From contig CALCXK010000110.1 in the NCBI GenBank assembly GCA_937905835.1, forward strand, positions 1 through 40,508: 40,508 bases of DNA. The letters are read 5' to 3'. Of the stretch, positions 1 through 7,647 are shown piece after piece; positions within the stretch are counted from its first letter, which is position 1; the number at the start of each line of letters is the position of its first letter. The notes beneath the pieces are model-generated. The model ran no database searches. It was not told where the DNA came from and worked only from the letters and a program-made list of their open reading frames with translations. The translations under genes and the position numbers were made by a program. The stretch is from an uncultured Ilumatobacter sp. Its GTDB lineage: Bacteria > Actinomycetota > Acidimicrobiia > Acidimicrobiales > Ilumatobacteraceae.

Positions 1-94
1 TGCCAGCCACGACAAAAGTAGCCGCGCTTCGACACCGGATGAAGGTGGTCCTGCTTGCTCACTATCCGGTTGCTGACTATCCGGGCTCATCGCT

Positions 95-799
95 TCAGCC
101 GAGCCCGAGAACCTCGGGCAACCACTCGTCGAGACGTTCGGTTATGACGTCGGCGCTCTTTGCGAGCAGATGGCCATCGCCCGGCAGCATGACCACGTCG
201 CCGTGACCGGCGATCGCCTGCACCATGTGGCTCGACTCAGCCGGCAAAATCTCGTCGCGGTCACCGTGAAAGAGCAACAGAGGTCGGCCAGCCAGCGCCA
301 TTGCCACTTCGCACCCCGCCGACTGTGTAGCGAATGTGACGACCCCGGCCACCGAACCGGCCATCACCACAGCAGCTCGAATCGCGACCGCGCCACCAAA
401 CGAATGCCCCATCACCACAACGCGTTCCGCACCAGCGTCGCGTGCCCACTCGACGCCACAGGCCAGATCGTGCGCACACAGATCGAGGTTGTTCGGTTCC
501 CGGTAGCCGACTCGCAGCACTCGAACGCCGCGTTCGGCCCAACGATTACCCCACTGCTGGTACAGCCCGTGACCCGGCCCAAGCAGACCGCCCATTGCCC
601 CTCCACACATCACGAGCGCCGCAGGTACCGGATCGCTCGGCTCATGCCACAGCACGCTGAGCAAGCCCCGCGATGTGTACACCTCGCGATGGCGAAGCGT
701 GCCAGTGACCGCGACTTCATTCGTCGCCAATGCGTGGAGCGCTTCGAGCGCCGTCGGGTCGACGGGATCAGACGGTGAAGGCCCAGTGGTTTCCGACAT
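95..799 (-). CDS. Alpha/beta hydrolase (dienelactone-hydrolase-like)
   Basis: A 234-residue soluble alpha/beta hydrolase. The nucleophile elbow GHSFGG (Ser about 133), an acid in HGDRDEILP and a late His in GDGHLL form the expected Ser-Asp-His triad. An early MCGGAMGG stretch would supply the oxyanion-hole region. There is no signal peptide, so it is probably cytoplasmic. The ATG at 799 lies 96 bases from the divergent MarR-type gene, so a shared control region is possible. The substrate cannot be told from sequence; the family includes esterases, dienelactone hydrolases and acyl-thioesterases. The family call is secure, the function open. Confidence 0.85.
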   Translation of the reverse strand: MSETTGPSPSDPVDPTALEALHALATNEVAVTGTLRHREVYTSRGLLSVLWHEPSDPVPAALVMCGGAMGGLLGPGHGLYQQWGNRWAERGVRVLRVGYREPNNLDLCAHDLACGVEWARDAGAERVVVMGHSFGGAVAIRAAVVMAGSVAGVVTFATQSAGCEVAMALAGRPLLLFHGDRDEILPAESSHMVQAIAGHGDVVMLPGDGHLLAKSADVITERLDEWLPEVLGLG

Positions 800-895
800 C
801 GCCGAAGTCTCGCGTGCGGTTCCAGACGGCGACGAAACGAATTGTGCCTTCCGTCACGTCTCGGGTAAGTGGGTGCTACTAACGTCGGCAGGAAG

Positions 896-1444
896 ATGAC
901 AACCTCGACGACCGCCCTGGCTGCCCGCAGCGCCGCCAGCCCGAGTAAAGCTGTCGATCTCCGCGACCCCATCGACCGCGATCACGCGCTCCGCATCGGC
1001 AAAGCCTGGACCGAACTCCGCCGTGGCGCAGGCGCTGCAGCCCTGCGCGCCTACTACTTCGGCAAAGATGACCCACTCGAACAAGGCCAAATGGATGCGC
1101 TCGATCTTCTGACTCGGCGAGACCGCACGATGAAGGGCCTGGCGGACCGCCTCCGCATCGATCCGTCGACCGCCACCCGAGCCGTGCAACGCATCGTCAA
1201 CGACGGCCTCGCCGAGCGATTCCCCTCACCCGACGACGGCCGGGTCGTCATGGTGCGCGCTACCGAAGATGGCCGTCGCCGTCACGCCAAAGCAGTCGAC
1301 CGACGGGCGACAGCACTGATCAACATCGTGGAGTCGTTCGACCACGACGAACTCGCCACCCTGGCAAGCATGCTGGAACGGCTTTCCGATGCAGTCCACA
1401 ATGTGGCCACCGCACTCGAGCACGAAGCCGACTGCCTGGACTGA
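896..1444 (+). CDS. MarR-family transcriptional regulator
   Basis: A 182-residue winged-helix regulator. The DNA-binding core covers about residues 65-120: LADRLRIDPSTATRAVQRIV is the recognition helix-turn-helix, followed by the wing DDGRVVMVRATEDGRRR. Helices on either side would form the dimer interface. A GTG at 869 is in frame, but ATG 896 is preferred: GGAAG abuts it and a TANNNT hexamer (880-885) lies 10 bases upstream. It is divergent from the hydrolase at 95-799, which it may control. No ligand can be inferred. Confidence 0.85.
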   Translation: MTTSTTALAARSAASPSKAVDLRDPIDRDHALRIGKAWTELRRGAGAAALRAYYFGKDDPLEQGQMDALDLLTRRDRTMKGLADRLRIDPSTATRAVQRIVNDGLAERFPSPDDGRVVMVRATEDGRRRHAKAVDRRATALINIVESFDHDELATLASMLERLSDAVHNVATALEHEADCLD

Positions 1445-1499
1445 GCGACCACAACCCACCCCGGCGGCCGAAGCCCCCGAACCGCTAGGGTCCGCCACA

Positions 1500-2105
1500 A
1501 TGGCTGACCAGGCAGTGTTCGCAGATCAGGCAATGCAATACGCGCCACAGTTGTACTCGGCCGCGATGCGCATGACCCGGAACAAGGCGGACGCAGAAGA
1601 TCTCGTACAAGAGGCCTACCTCAAGGGCTTCCGTAGTTTTCACACCTTCACTGATGGCACGAACCTTCGTGCCTGGTTGTTCCGCATCCTCACCAACACG
1701 TACATCAACAAGTACCGAGCAAAACAGCGACGCCCCGACGAGTCAGATCTCGGCGACATCGAAGACCTGTACCTCTACAAGCGCCTCGGCACCTTCGAGG
1801 ACGCGTCGATTGGCCGTTCTGCCGAAGAGTCCTTGATGGAAATGCTTCCGGACGACGAGGTCAAGCGAGCGCTCGAAGAGCTCCCGGACAACTTCCGGTT
1901 GCCGGTAATCCTCGCCGACGTCGAAGGTTTCGCATACAAAGAGATCGCCGAAATGCTCGACATTCCGATCGGCACCGTGATGTCCAGACTCCACCGGGGA
2001 AGAAAGGCGATGCAGAAAGCGTTGCACTCATATGCCCTCGAACGTGGACTCGCCGATCCCGGGCCCGAACCCACCAACTCGAACACAGAAGGGCAGGAGA
2101 ACTGA
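1500..2105 (+). CDS. sigR: ECF RNA polymerase sigma factor, SigR type
   Basis: A 201-residue group IV sigma factor. Region 2 includes DAEDLVQEAYLKGFRSFHTF and RAWLFRILTNTYINKYR. Region 4 includes LPVILADVEGFAYKEIAEML and IGTVMSRLHRGRK. These match the SigR/SigH (ECF12) subgroup, which directs the response to disulfide stress in actinobacteria. The next gene overlaps by one base (TGATG) and encodes a zinc anti-sigma factor, the usual partner. ATG 1500 is chosen because the longer frame from 1389 runs back into the MarR gene, and TAGGGT (1486-1491) is 8 bases upstream of the ATG, as for a leaderless or near-leaderless mRNA. Confidence 0.93.
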   Translation: MADQAVFADQAMQYAPQLYSAAMRMTRNKADAEDLVQEAYLKGFRSFHTFTDGTNLRAWLFRILTNTYINKYRAKQRRPDESDLGDIEDLYLYKRLGTFEDASIGRSAEESLMEMLPDDEVKRALEELPDNFRLPVILADVEGFAYKEIAEMLDIPIGTVMSRLHRGRKAMQKALHSYALERGLADPGPEPTNSNTEGQEN

Positions 2106-2371
2106 TGGACGCATGCGACACCCTCGATTGCAGTCAGACGCTCAAGGAGCTCGACCTGTTCCTCGACTCCGAGCTGTCCGACGCAGCGCGCGAGGCGATC
2201 CGACACCACCTTGACGAATGCCCCGACTGCCTGAGCGCCTTCGATTTCCACGCCGAACTCAAGCAGGTCATCCAGAAGAAGTGCCAAGAAAACGAGATGC
2301 CAGCCGATCTGCTGTCGCGGATCGAGAAGTGCTTCGACACCGACTTCGACGGCGACGGCGTTATCGGCTGA
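2105..2371 (+). CDS. rsrA: Zinc-dependent anti-sigma factor, RsrA-like
   Basis: An 88-residue ZAS-family anti-sigma factor. The HHLDECPDC stretch carries the H-x3-C-x2-C zinc motif near residues 36-43. Further cysteines lie near the N-terminus (CDTLDC) and at KKC. In the family, oxidation of the zinc site releases zinc and frees SigR. The ATG overlaps the sigR stop (TGATG), and a GGGCAGGAGA Shine-Dalgarno ends just upstream, so translation is coupled. It is shorter at the C-terminus than Streptomyces RsrA. Confidence is high because motif and partner agree. Confidence 0.92.
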   Translation: MDACDTLDCSQTLKELDLFLDSELSDAAREAIRHHLDECPDCLSAFDFHAELKQVIQKKCQENEMPADLLSRIEKCFDTDFDGDGVIG

Positions 2372-2416
2372 AGGCCCAATACGCCATGACCGTGCCGTTC
2401 GCGACACGATCGAGAG

Positions 2417-2881
2417 GTGGAATCGACTGACACCCTCATCCTCCTGATCGCGCTCGCGTCGACGTGGGCGATGACCGGCCTGATTTGGACGATCCAGGTC
2501 GTCCACTATCCGATCTTTGATGCAATCGAACGCGGTGCCGACAGTGAGCTCTGGCGCCGATTCGCACACCGTCATACAGCCACGATCAGCTCCGTCGTCG
2601 GGCCGTTCATGTTTGCCGAAGGCGCCACCGGTATCTGGATCGTGGCGTCACCTCCGGCTGGAGTCAGCCGGGCACTCCCACTGGTTGCACTTGGCCTGAT
2701 GGGCGTCGCCTATGGCGTCACCGCCCTCGTGTCGGCGCCACTTCACGGCCAGCTTGCACCCCGCTTCGACAGCGCGCTCCACGCGCGGCTGGTCCGCACC
2801 AACTGGGTCAGGGCAACCGCCTGGACTTTGCGGGCCATCGTGATGTGTGTCATCACATACGCCGCTGCCACCCGCCGGTGA
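2417..2881 (+). CDS. Small four-helix integral membrane protein
   Basis: A 154-residue membrane protein with about four hydrophobic helices (roughly residues 6-26, 57-77, 85-107 and 128-150). Conserved-looking polar residues are HYP in the first loop and HRH before helix 2. The layout resembles DUF1772-like small membrane proteins, but I cannot assign the family firmly. It starts with GTG 45 bases after rsrA, preceded by a weak purine-rich site (GAGAG), so it could be a third gene of the sigR transcript. Function unknown. Confidence 0.72.
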   Translation: MESTDTLILLIALASTWAMTGLIWTIQVVHYPIFDAIERGADSELWRRFAHRHTATISSVVGPFMFAEGATGIWIVASPPAGVSRALPLVALGLMGVAYGVTALVSAPLHGQLAPRFDSALHARLVRTNWVRATAWTLRAIVMCVITYAAATRR

Positions 2882-2944
2882 CAAGTCGCGAGAAGTGCGT
2901 TCGGGAATGCGCTGTCGCCGTCGAACGCTCGCTAACCTGCAGAA

Positions 2945-3097
2945 ATGCTCGCAGCCGAGGTCTGGCACTGGTGGATTGGCGTTGCCTTGACAGGCGTCGC
3001 ACTCTTTTTGGGTGTTGGCCTCATCGGCGCGTACTTCAAGACGGTGTCGTCGCAGAAGTATCCCGGCGGCAAGCGTCGCCGCCAGAACGACCTCTGA
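2945..3097 (+). CDS. 50-residue single-helix membrane protein
   Basis: A 50-codon ORF. The N-terminus MLAAEVWHWW leads into one hydrophobic helix (about residues 10-32, IGVALTGVALFLGVGLIGAY), followed by a short tail ending KRRRQNDL. The positive tail predicts an outside N-terminus and a cytoplasmic C-terminus. TAACCT (2933-2938) lies 6 bases upstream of the ATG, the same spacing seen at other starts here. The stop is 10 bases before tilS, so the two are probably co-transcribed. I do not recognise a family. Confidence 0.6.
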   Translation: MLAAEVWHWWIGVALTGVALFLGVGLIGAYFKTVSSQKYPGGKRRRQNDL

Positions 3098-3107
3098 CTC
3101 CAGTCCG

Positions 3108-3998
3108 ATGCCCGTCGACCCCGGCTCCCTGCCGGTCGATCCGCTGGTCCCCGAACTCCTCGCCCATTGCGACTTTCCGCCAGCTGGCACCACTGTCACC
3201 TGCGCGCTCTCGGGCGGCCCAGATTCGTCGGCGTTAACCGCCCTCGCTGTTGCCGCCGGGCTCAACGTCACCGCCGTCCACGTCGACCACGGTCTCCGCG
3301 CTCATTCGTCTGACGATGCTGACGCCGCCCAGTCGATCGCCGGCGACCTCGGCATCTCCTGCCGGGTCGTTCGCGTCGACCTGCCCGACGGGCCGAACCT
3401 CGAAGCCCGCGCCCGCTCAGCCCGCCGCGCCGCAACCGGCACCGAGGCCCTCACCGGCCACACCGCTGACGACCAAGCCGAGACCGTGCTGCTCGCGCTC
3501 TTTCGCGGGAGCGGCGCCACCGGCCTCGCTGGCATCCGCCACGGACCGACCAAGCCGATCATCCGGCTCCGCCGAACAGACACTCACAGGCTCTGTCAGC
3601 GACTCGACCTTTCGGTCGTTCACGACGAGTCGAATGACGACCCAAGATTCCGACGCAACCGAATTCGTCACGAACTGCTGCCCCTGGTCGAGAACATCTT
3701 CGACCGTGACGTTGCGATGCTGATCGAGCGGGCCGCAGACCTCCTGCGCGACGACGACGTACTCCTCGACGAATTGGCGAATGCGATCGACCCGACCGAT
3801 GCCCTCATGATCGCCTCCGCCCCGATCCCGCTGGCGCGACGCGCCCTCCGACGGTGGCTCACCGACGGTGGGTATCCACCGAGCGCCGCTGCCATCGAAC
3901 GCGTGCTGGCCGTCGCTCGTGGCGAGGCCGTGGCCTGCGAGGTCGCGGGGGGCCAAAGGGTGCATCGGTCACTCCAGCGACTGCTGCTTTCTCCCTAA
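3108..3998 (+). CDS. tilS: tRNA(Ile)-lysidine synthase
   Basis: A 296-residue TilS. It adds lysine to C34 of the tRNA-Ile with CAU anticodon, using ATP, so that the tRNA reads AUA. The PP-loop SGGPDSSAL lies about residues 33-41. DHGLRAHSSDDA follows, then TGHTADDQAETVLL and RNRIRHELLP, all typical of TilS. This is the short actinobacterial form, lacking the long C-terminal domains of the E. coli enzyme. ATG 3108 is chosen because the longer frame from 3012 overlaps the small membrane gene and has no family similarity. Confidence 0.93.
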   Translation: MPVDPGSLPVDPLVPELLAHCDFPPAGTTVTCALSGGPDSSALTALAVAAGLNVTAVHVDHGLRAHSSDDADAAQSIAGDLGISCRVVRVDLPDGPNLEARARSARRAATGTEALTGHTADDQAETVLLALFRGSGATGLAGIRHGPTKPIIRLRRTDTHRLCQRLDLSVVHDESNDDPRFRRNRIRHELLPLVENIFDRDVAMLIERAADLLRDDDVLLDELANAIDPTDALMIASAPIPLARRALRRWLTDGGYPPSAAAIERVLAVARGEAVACEVAGGQRVHRSLQRLLLSP

Positions 3999-4029
3999 CG
4001 CGATCGACCAGTTAGCATTCACCCTCGTT

Positions 4030-4077
4030 ATGGACACAGCGCACGCTTCCAACTCCTCGCTCCACGGCGGCCGCTGA
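4030..4077 (+). CDS. Possible 15-codon leader ORF
   Basis: The reading frame MDTAHASNSSLHGGR ends in a TGA that overlaps the ATG of the next gene (TGATG at 4075-4079). TAGCAT (4013-4018) ends 11 bases before this ATG, so an mRNA might begin almost at the leader start. The downstream gene has no clear Shine-Dalgarno, so translation by termination-reinitiation is plausible. No run of one amino acid suggests classic attenuation. It may be chance. Confidence 0.35.
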   Translation: MDTAHASNSSLHGGR

Positions 4078-4583
4078 TGGCTCCCCGATTGCGCGGGAAG
4101 TGGGCCCTGGGTATTACACCGCGCAACTTCACCTGGATCCTCAAGGAAAAGCTCGCAGTCTGCGAGCGCCCCGGCGGCGTTGGCGACAGTCACCGCCGAG
4201 TCCGTCGACAAGAAGAGATCATCTGGCTGCGAGAGAACGGCTTCGGTTGCGTCATTTCAATCATCTCGGCGCCGAGCAACCTGCATAATTACGACGAACT
4301 GCAGCTGCCGTACCGCCACCGGGCGTTCAACCAGGAGAACCTCGACGCCTATCTCAAGGCGCTCTACACCGAACTGCACGAACTCCTGAACCGCAACATG
4401 AGGGTGCTTGTCCATGCCGAAGAGGTCAGCGATCGCATCTTCGGTGTCATGGGCGGCTACATCCGGTGGTCGGGCCTCGTCGAAGAAGCGACCCAAGCCA
4501 TTCAGGTCACTGAGCGGTTGGCTGGCCGCCAACTCGATCCCTTCGCTCGCGAAGTGATCATGAACGCCCACAAACTGCGCTGA
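4077..4583 (+). CDS. Dual-specificity-phosphatase-like protein lacking catalytic Cys
   Basis: A 168-residue protein whose layout follows the cysteine phosphatase fold. RRQEEIIWLRENGFGCVISI matches the early helix-strand. LPYRHRAF precedes the general-acid region. RVLVHAEEVSDRIFGVMGGY sits where the P-loop belongs. The signature HCx5R is here H113-A114-x5-R120: the nucleophilic Cys is Ala, while His and Arg remain. By family knowledge this should abolish catalysis but could leave phosphate or phosphoprotein binding. It lies 78 bases downstream of tilS and overlaps a 15-codon leader. The fold call comes from motif spacing by eye. Confidence 0.6.
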   Translation: MAPRLRGKWALGITPRNFTWILKEKLAVCERPGGVGDSHRRVRRQEEIIWLRENGFGCVISIISAPSNLHNYDELQLPYRHRAFNQENLDAYLKALYTELHELLNRNMRVLVHAEEVSDRIFGVMGGYIRWSGLVEEATQAIQVTERLAGRQLDPFAREVIMNAHKLR

Positions 4584-4641
4584 AGCGGTCGCTCTGACCG
4601 AGCCCGGCAGACCGAGGTGCAGCCCGAACTAAGGTCTGGCG

Positions 4642-5496
4642 ATGACGACACCTGCCAACTGGTATCCCGACCCGAACGGCCGCGCTGATTTCCGTTACTG
4701 GGACGGCAAGGCCTGGACCGTCCACGTCAGCACGGACGGCGTGCAAAGCACCGACCCGGTCGAAGGCGGCGTGTCGCGTGGCCCCGACCAGGCCCTCTCG
4801 GTCGGCAACGAAGGACGGACCGACAAGATTCAGCAGCAACTCACCGGCCAGGGAATTCGTGGTGCCGGACTCACCGGCAAGGTCGAAGGCGGTGGTGGGA
4901 CCATCCTCACCGAGCCCGTGCTGGTCGTCAACCAGAAGGCCAAGCTGATCGAGCTGAACAACCAGTACAGCGTGTTTGGCCAGGACGGCCAGCAACTGGC
5001 GATGGTCAACCAGGTTGGCCAGTCAGCCGCCAAGAAGGCCATCCGCCTCGTGAGCTCACTCGATCAGTTCATGACGCACAAGCTCCAAATCACCGACAAT
5101 TCGGGGCAAGTGCTGCTGCATCTCACCCGACCTCGCAAGGTGATCAAGTCGACCGTGATTGTCGAAGACGCCGCCGGCAATGAAATCGGCAAGATCGTTC
5201 AGCAGAAGGCGATCGGCAAGATCAACTTCGGGCTCGAGGCAAACGGTCAGATGCTCGGCTCGATCAAGGGTGAGAACTGGCGCGCCTGGAACTTCCGAAT
5301 CGAAGATGCGCAAGGCACCGAGGTCGCACGCATCTCCAAGACCTTCGAAGGCTTCGCCAAAACCATGTTCACCACCGCCGACAACTACGTGGTACAGATC
5401 CATCAGCGGATGCCCGAGCCGCTCAATACCTTGATCGTGGCGAGCGCGCTGAGTATCGACACGGCACTCAAGCAAGACAGCCGCGGATTCGGCTGA
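4642..5496 (+). CDS. DUF2510 plus LURP-one/scramblase-like protein
   Basis: A 284-residue protein. Residues 5-37 form a DUF2510 module (NWYPDPNGRADFRYWDGKAW), common at the termini of actinobacterial envelope-associated proteins. After a linker, residues about 90-280 resemble the LURP-one/phospholipid-scramblase beta-barrel, with repeated strand pairs such as QLAMVNQVGQ, LQITDNSGQVLLHL and NFRIEDAQGTEVARI, and a final hydrophobic helix (LIVASALSIDTAL). Such proteins are thought to bind lipid. TAAGGT (4630-4635) lies 6 bases before the ATG. The gene converges on the M23 peptidase with only 3 bases between stops. Confidence 0.75.
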   Translation: MTTPANWYPDPNGRADFRYWDGKAWTVHVSTDGVQSTDPVEGGVSRGPDQALSVGNEGRTDKIQQQLTGQGIRGAGLTGKVEGGGGTILTEPVLVVNQKAKLIELNNQYSVFGQDGQQLAMVNQVGQSAAKKAIRLVSSLDQFMTHKLQITDNSGQVLLHLTRPRKVIKSTVIVEDAAGNEIGKIVQQKAIGKINFGLEANGQMLGSIKGENWRAWNFRIEDAQGTEVARISKTFEGFAKTMFTTADNYVVQIHQRMPEPLNTLIVASALSIDTALKQDSRGFG

Positions 5497-5499
5497 GCC

Positions 5500-6180
5500 T
5501 CAGCCAACGTAGAACGTGCAGTTGTCCGGTCGCACAAGCAGCGGCAACGGATCTTGCGCGACATCGTTAGGTCGGTACTCAAAGTGCAGGTGGTAGTTGC
5601 TGTCGTGGTTGACGCCTGACGTCCCGGTGTTGCCCACGGTGCCGATCACGTCGCCCTGAGTGACGATGTCGCCGACTGCCAGACCATCAGTGTGCGTTGC
5701 CATGTGAAAGTACTTATAGGTGACGTTGTGCTGTTCGTCTTGGAGAGTCCAACCGTTTCCGGCACCAGAGGTCATTCCCCTGTCGACGTACTGCTTCGTG
5801 AGCCGGCCAGTGACCACGGCGTAGAGGTCGGCGCCGCGTGAGCCAGAGATGTCGAGGCCTTCGTGGGGACGACACGGCGAGCCACGGCAGTCGCCGAAGT
5901 TGTCGGAGACCCAGCAACTCTCCTGCGCGTCGACGGGGAACATGATCTGTCCGTCGGGCACGCGCGGCGGCATCCGCTCGGCCGGGGCCAGCTCGCTGGA
6001 TTGGAGCGGCCCAGCAGCAGTGGTGATCCCGACGTTGGGCAATGCGGCAACAACCCGCTCGATGGCAACCAGCCCTGCTGCTGCGCCGAGCCCTGCGGCG
6101 AGGAGGCGACGGCGCGACATCGGGCCGAGCTGCGACTCGACGGCAGCGATGTCGTGTGAAAGGAGATTGGGATCAGTCAT
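5500..6180 (-). CDS. Tat-exported M23 (LytM-like) metallopeptidase
   Basis: A 226-residue secreted peptidase. The twin-arginine-like segment MSRRRLLAAGLGAAAG (from about residue 21) precedes a mature region with the M23 zinc elements: H and D in PHEGLDISGSRG, and the HxH of YHLHFEY. The family cleaves peptidoglycan cross-bridges, or activates other hydrolases if degenerate; here the metal ligands look intact. ATG 6180 places the Tat motif near the N-terminus. The open frame continues to 6330 without typical signal sequence. The stop is 3 bases from that of the converging DUF2510 gene. Confidence 0.85.
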   Translation of the reverse strand: MTDPNLLSHDIAAVESQLGPMSRRRLLAAGLGAAAGLVAIERVVAALPNVGITTAAGPLQSSELAPAERMPPRVPDGQIMFPVDAQESCWVSDNFGDCRGSPCRPHEGLDISGSRGADLYAVVTGRLTKQYVDRGMTSGAGNGWTLQDEQHNVTYKYFHMATHTDGLAVGDIVTQGDVIGTVGNTGTSGVNHDSNYHLHFEYRPNDVAQDPLPLLVRPDNCTFYVG

Positions 6181-6505
6181 GAGGCGTTCAGAACCCGGTG
6201 ATGGGGCAGAAATATTTTCGGCAGTAACGATGACCGGCTTGAGCGCATCGTATGACGAGTACACGACCTCAATCGACATGCAACCGTCATATTTACATGA
6301 TTTTTTCAGCTCGCCGGGACATCGCGTCACACCGGTAGACCGCTGCAGCAGCGGGTCGATGCTGGGGCTCGAACGCCGTTGCTGGACCAGTGAAGCTCAA
6401 CGGCTCTGCCAGCACACGAGCAGCGCCCAATCCCAGAACCGACGCGCCGAAATCCCGGCTGCCCAGCCAATCAACTGACGACGTGTGCGACTAGGTTCTG
6501 GTGCG
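6181..6505. other. Divergent intergenic region of 325 bases
   Basis: This separates the M23 peptidase (minus) from the SDR gene (plus). An AT-rich patch at 6288-6307 contains TAAATA on the minus strand (6290-6295), a possible -10 that would give the peptidase a 5' leader of about 100 bases. TAGGTT (6492-6497) lies 8 bases before the SDR ATG on the plus strand. I see no riboswitch consensus and no convincing small gene. Confidence 0.4.
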
Positions 6506-7498
6506 ATGTCAGGGCGGCGTGTCTTCGTGAGTGGGGTCGGCGGCGAACTGGGAACGCTCGTTGCCCGGATGCTTGAAGACGAGCCGTGGGTGGGTTCACT
6601 TGCAGGGATCGACGCAGACCCGCCGCGTCGACGGCTACAGCGCACGACGTACCATCGCCTGTCGCCAGACAACCACGACCAGATCGTCGAGACGATCGCC
6701 GACTTCAACCCGCACGTCCTCGTCCACGTCGGCGTGTGGGAACCTGATGCTCGAGCATCACCCAAGGCAGCTGGCGTGCTGACCAAACAGGCCGCAACGT
6801 CGATCCTTGGTGCAGCAGCCGAATGCCGTGCGCTCGAGAACATCGTGGTGCGCAGCGGTATCGAGATCTACGGCAGAAGCAAGGGATCCCTCACCCGTCC
6901 GGCAGAAGACGCTCCCATCCGTCCAACCTCCGAGTACGGCCAGACCCTCTCCGACATCGAAGCGATCGCTGCCAGCGTGGCCGAACGAGTCGGCGTCACG
7001 GTCGGCGCCGTGCGACTTGCTTCGGTCCTCGGCCCTCACGTCCCATCGCCACTCGGTCGCCTGCTCCGGATGCCCGCCGTGCCGTTCAGCGCGCTTATCG
7101 ACCCACCGTTCACCGTGATTGAGCACAACGATGCCGCCCGCGCACTCGTGGCCGCTGCTCGCAACCAGCTCGCTGAGCCGGTCAACGTGGTCGCACCGGG
7201 CGCGATCACCACCTTGCACGCCATCCGGCGCGGCCGTCGAATCCCGTTGCCGGTCTTCGGGCCGCAGTGGCTCCTTGCCCGGCGACTGAGTCACATGCTG
7301 GGTGCTCCGATCCCCGGCCATGTCGCCGAGTCCCTCACCCGCGGCCGCCTCGCCGACAACGGGCGCATGAAAGAGTTGCTTGGGATCACCGCTGCCGTCT
7401 CGACTGTCGAGGTCATCGATGACCTGTATCACTGGCCGAGCGTGGTGCGCCGACCGGCCCGAGTCCCCGCCGCCCGACAGATCGTCCCAGCATCATGA
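6506..7498 (+). CDS. NAD-dependent epimerase/dehydratase-like extended SDR
   Basis: A 330-residue extended short-chain dehydrogenase/reductase. The N-terminal VFVSGVGGELGTLVARML carries the G-x-x-G-x-x-G dinucleotide loop. SGIEIYGRSKG and SEYGQTLSDIEA occupy the active-site region, but the YxxxK pair is not clean: the expected Lys is not obvious in EYGQTLSD. It may therefore bind nucleotide sugar or NAD(P) without normal catalysis, or use a variant site. ATG 6506 has TAGGTT 8 bases upstream. Its TGA overlaps the ATG of a small ORF (ATGA), beginning a tightly packed cluster. Confidence 0.8.
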   Translation: MSGRRVFVSGVGGELGTLVARMLEDEPWVGSLAGIDADPPRRRLQRTTYHRLSPDNHDQIVETIADFNPHVLVHVGVWEPDARASPKAAGVLTKQAATSILGAAAECRALENIVVRSGIEIYGRSKGSLTRPAEDAPIRPTSEYGQTLSDIEAIAASVAERVGVTVGAVRLASVLGPHVPSPLGRLLRMPAVPFSALIDPPFTVIEHNDAARALVAAARNQLAEPVNVVAPGAITTLHAIRRGRRIPLPVFGPQWLLARRLSHMLGAPIPGHVAESLTRGRLADNGRMKELLGITAAVSTVEVIDDLYHWPSVVRRPARVPAARQIVPAS

Positions 7499-7647
7499 GC
7501 TCCCCCCTGGGCCGTGTCATCCAGTTCCCCGCCCGACACTTTTCGATGGCGCACGTGTACCACGCGTTCGCTATTAGCCGAAGAGCACGTATCAACACCG
7601 GGACGCCATTCGACTGGCTTCCGCTGAGCGGCCTCGGTGTCAACTGA
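7495..7647 (+). CDS. Unannotated 50-residue ORF between SDR and hydrolase
   Basis: This frame starts with an ATG overlapping the SDR stop (ATGA, 7495-7498) and ends with a TGA overlapping the hydrolase ATG (TGATG, 7645-7649), exactly filling the gap. The 50-residue product begins MSSPLGRVIQFPARHF, is basic in the middle (ISRRARI) and ends PLSGLGVN. It has no membrane helix or cysteine. The double overlap is typical of translationally coupled operon genes, and the frame has no internal stop. I recognise no family. A spacer with chance overlaps remains possible. Confidence 0.5.
   Translation: MSSPLGRVIQFPARHFSMAHVYHAFAISRRARINTGTPFDWLPLSGLGVN

Noticed and set aside
1..94. Short direct repeat CTATCCGG near the left edge
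   Set aside because: Two 8-base copies in GC-rich DNA carry no weight; nothing else is seen in these 94 bases.
170..778. Long plus-strand frame opposite the first hydrolase
   Set aside because: It is the antisense shadow of a clear alpha/beta hydrolase; the product has no motif. Many other long antisense frames (for example 10345-11679, 16762-17880, 23206-24372 and 32784-33797) were rejected for the same reason.
6181..6330. Possible c-di-AMP riboswitch before the M23 peptidase
   Set aside because: Such riboswitches do precede cell-wall peptidases in actinobacteria, but I could not find the conserved core bases here.
6328..6341. 14-base match CACACCGGTAGACC with 12684-12697
   Set aside because: A few matches of this length are expected by chance in 40 kb, and the surrounding sequences differ.
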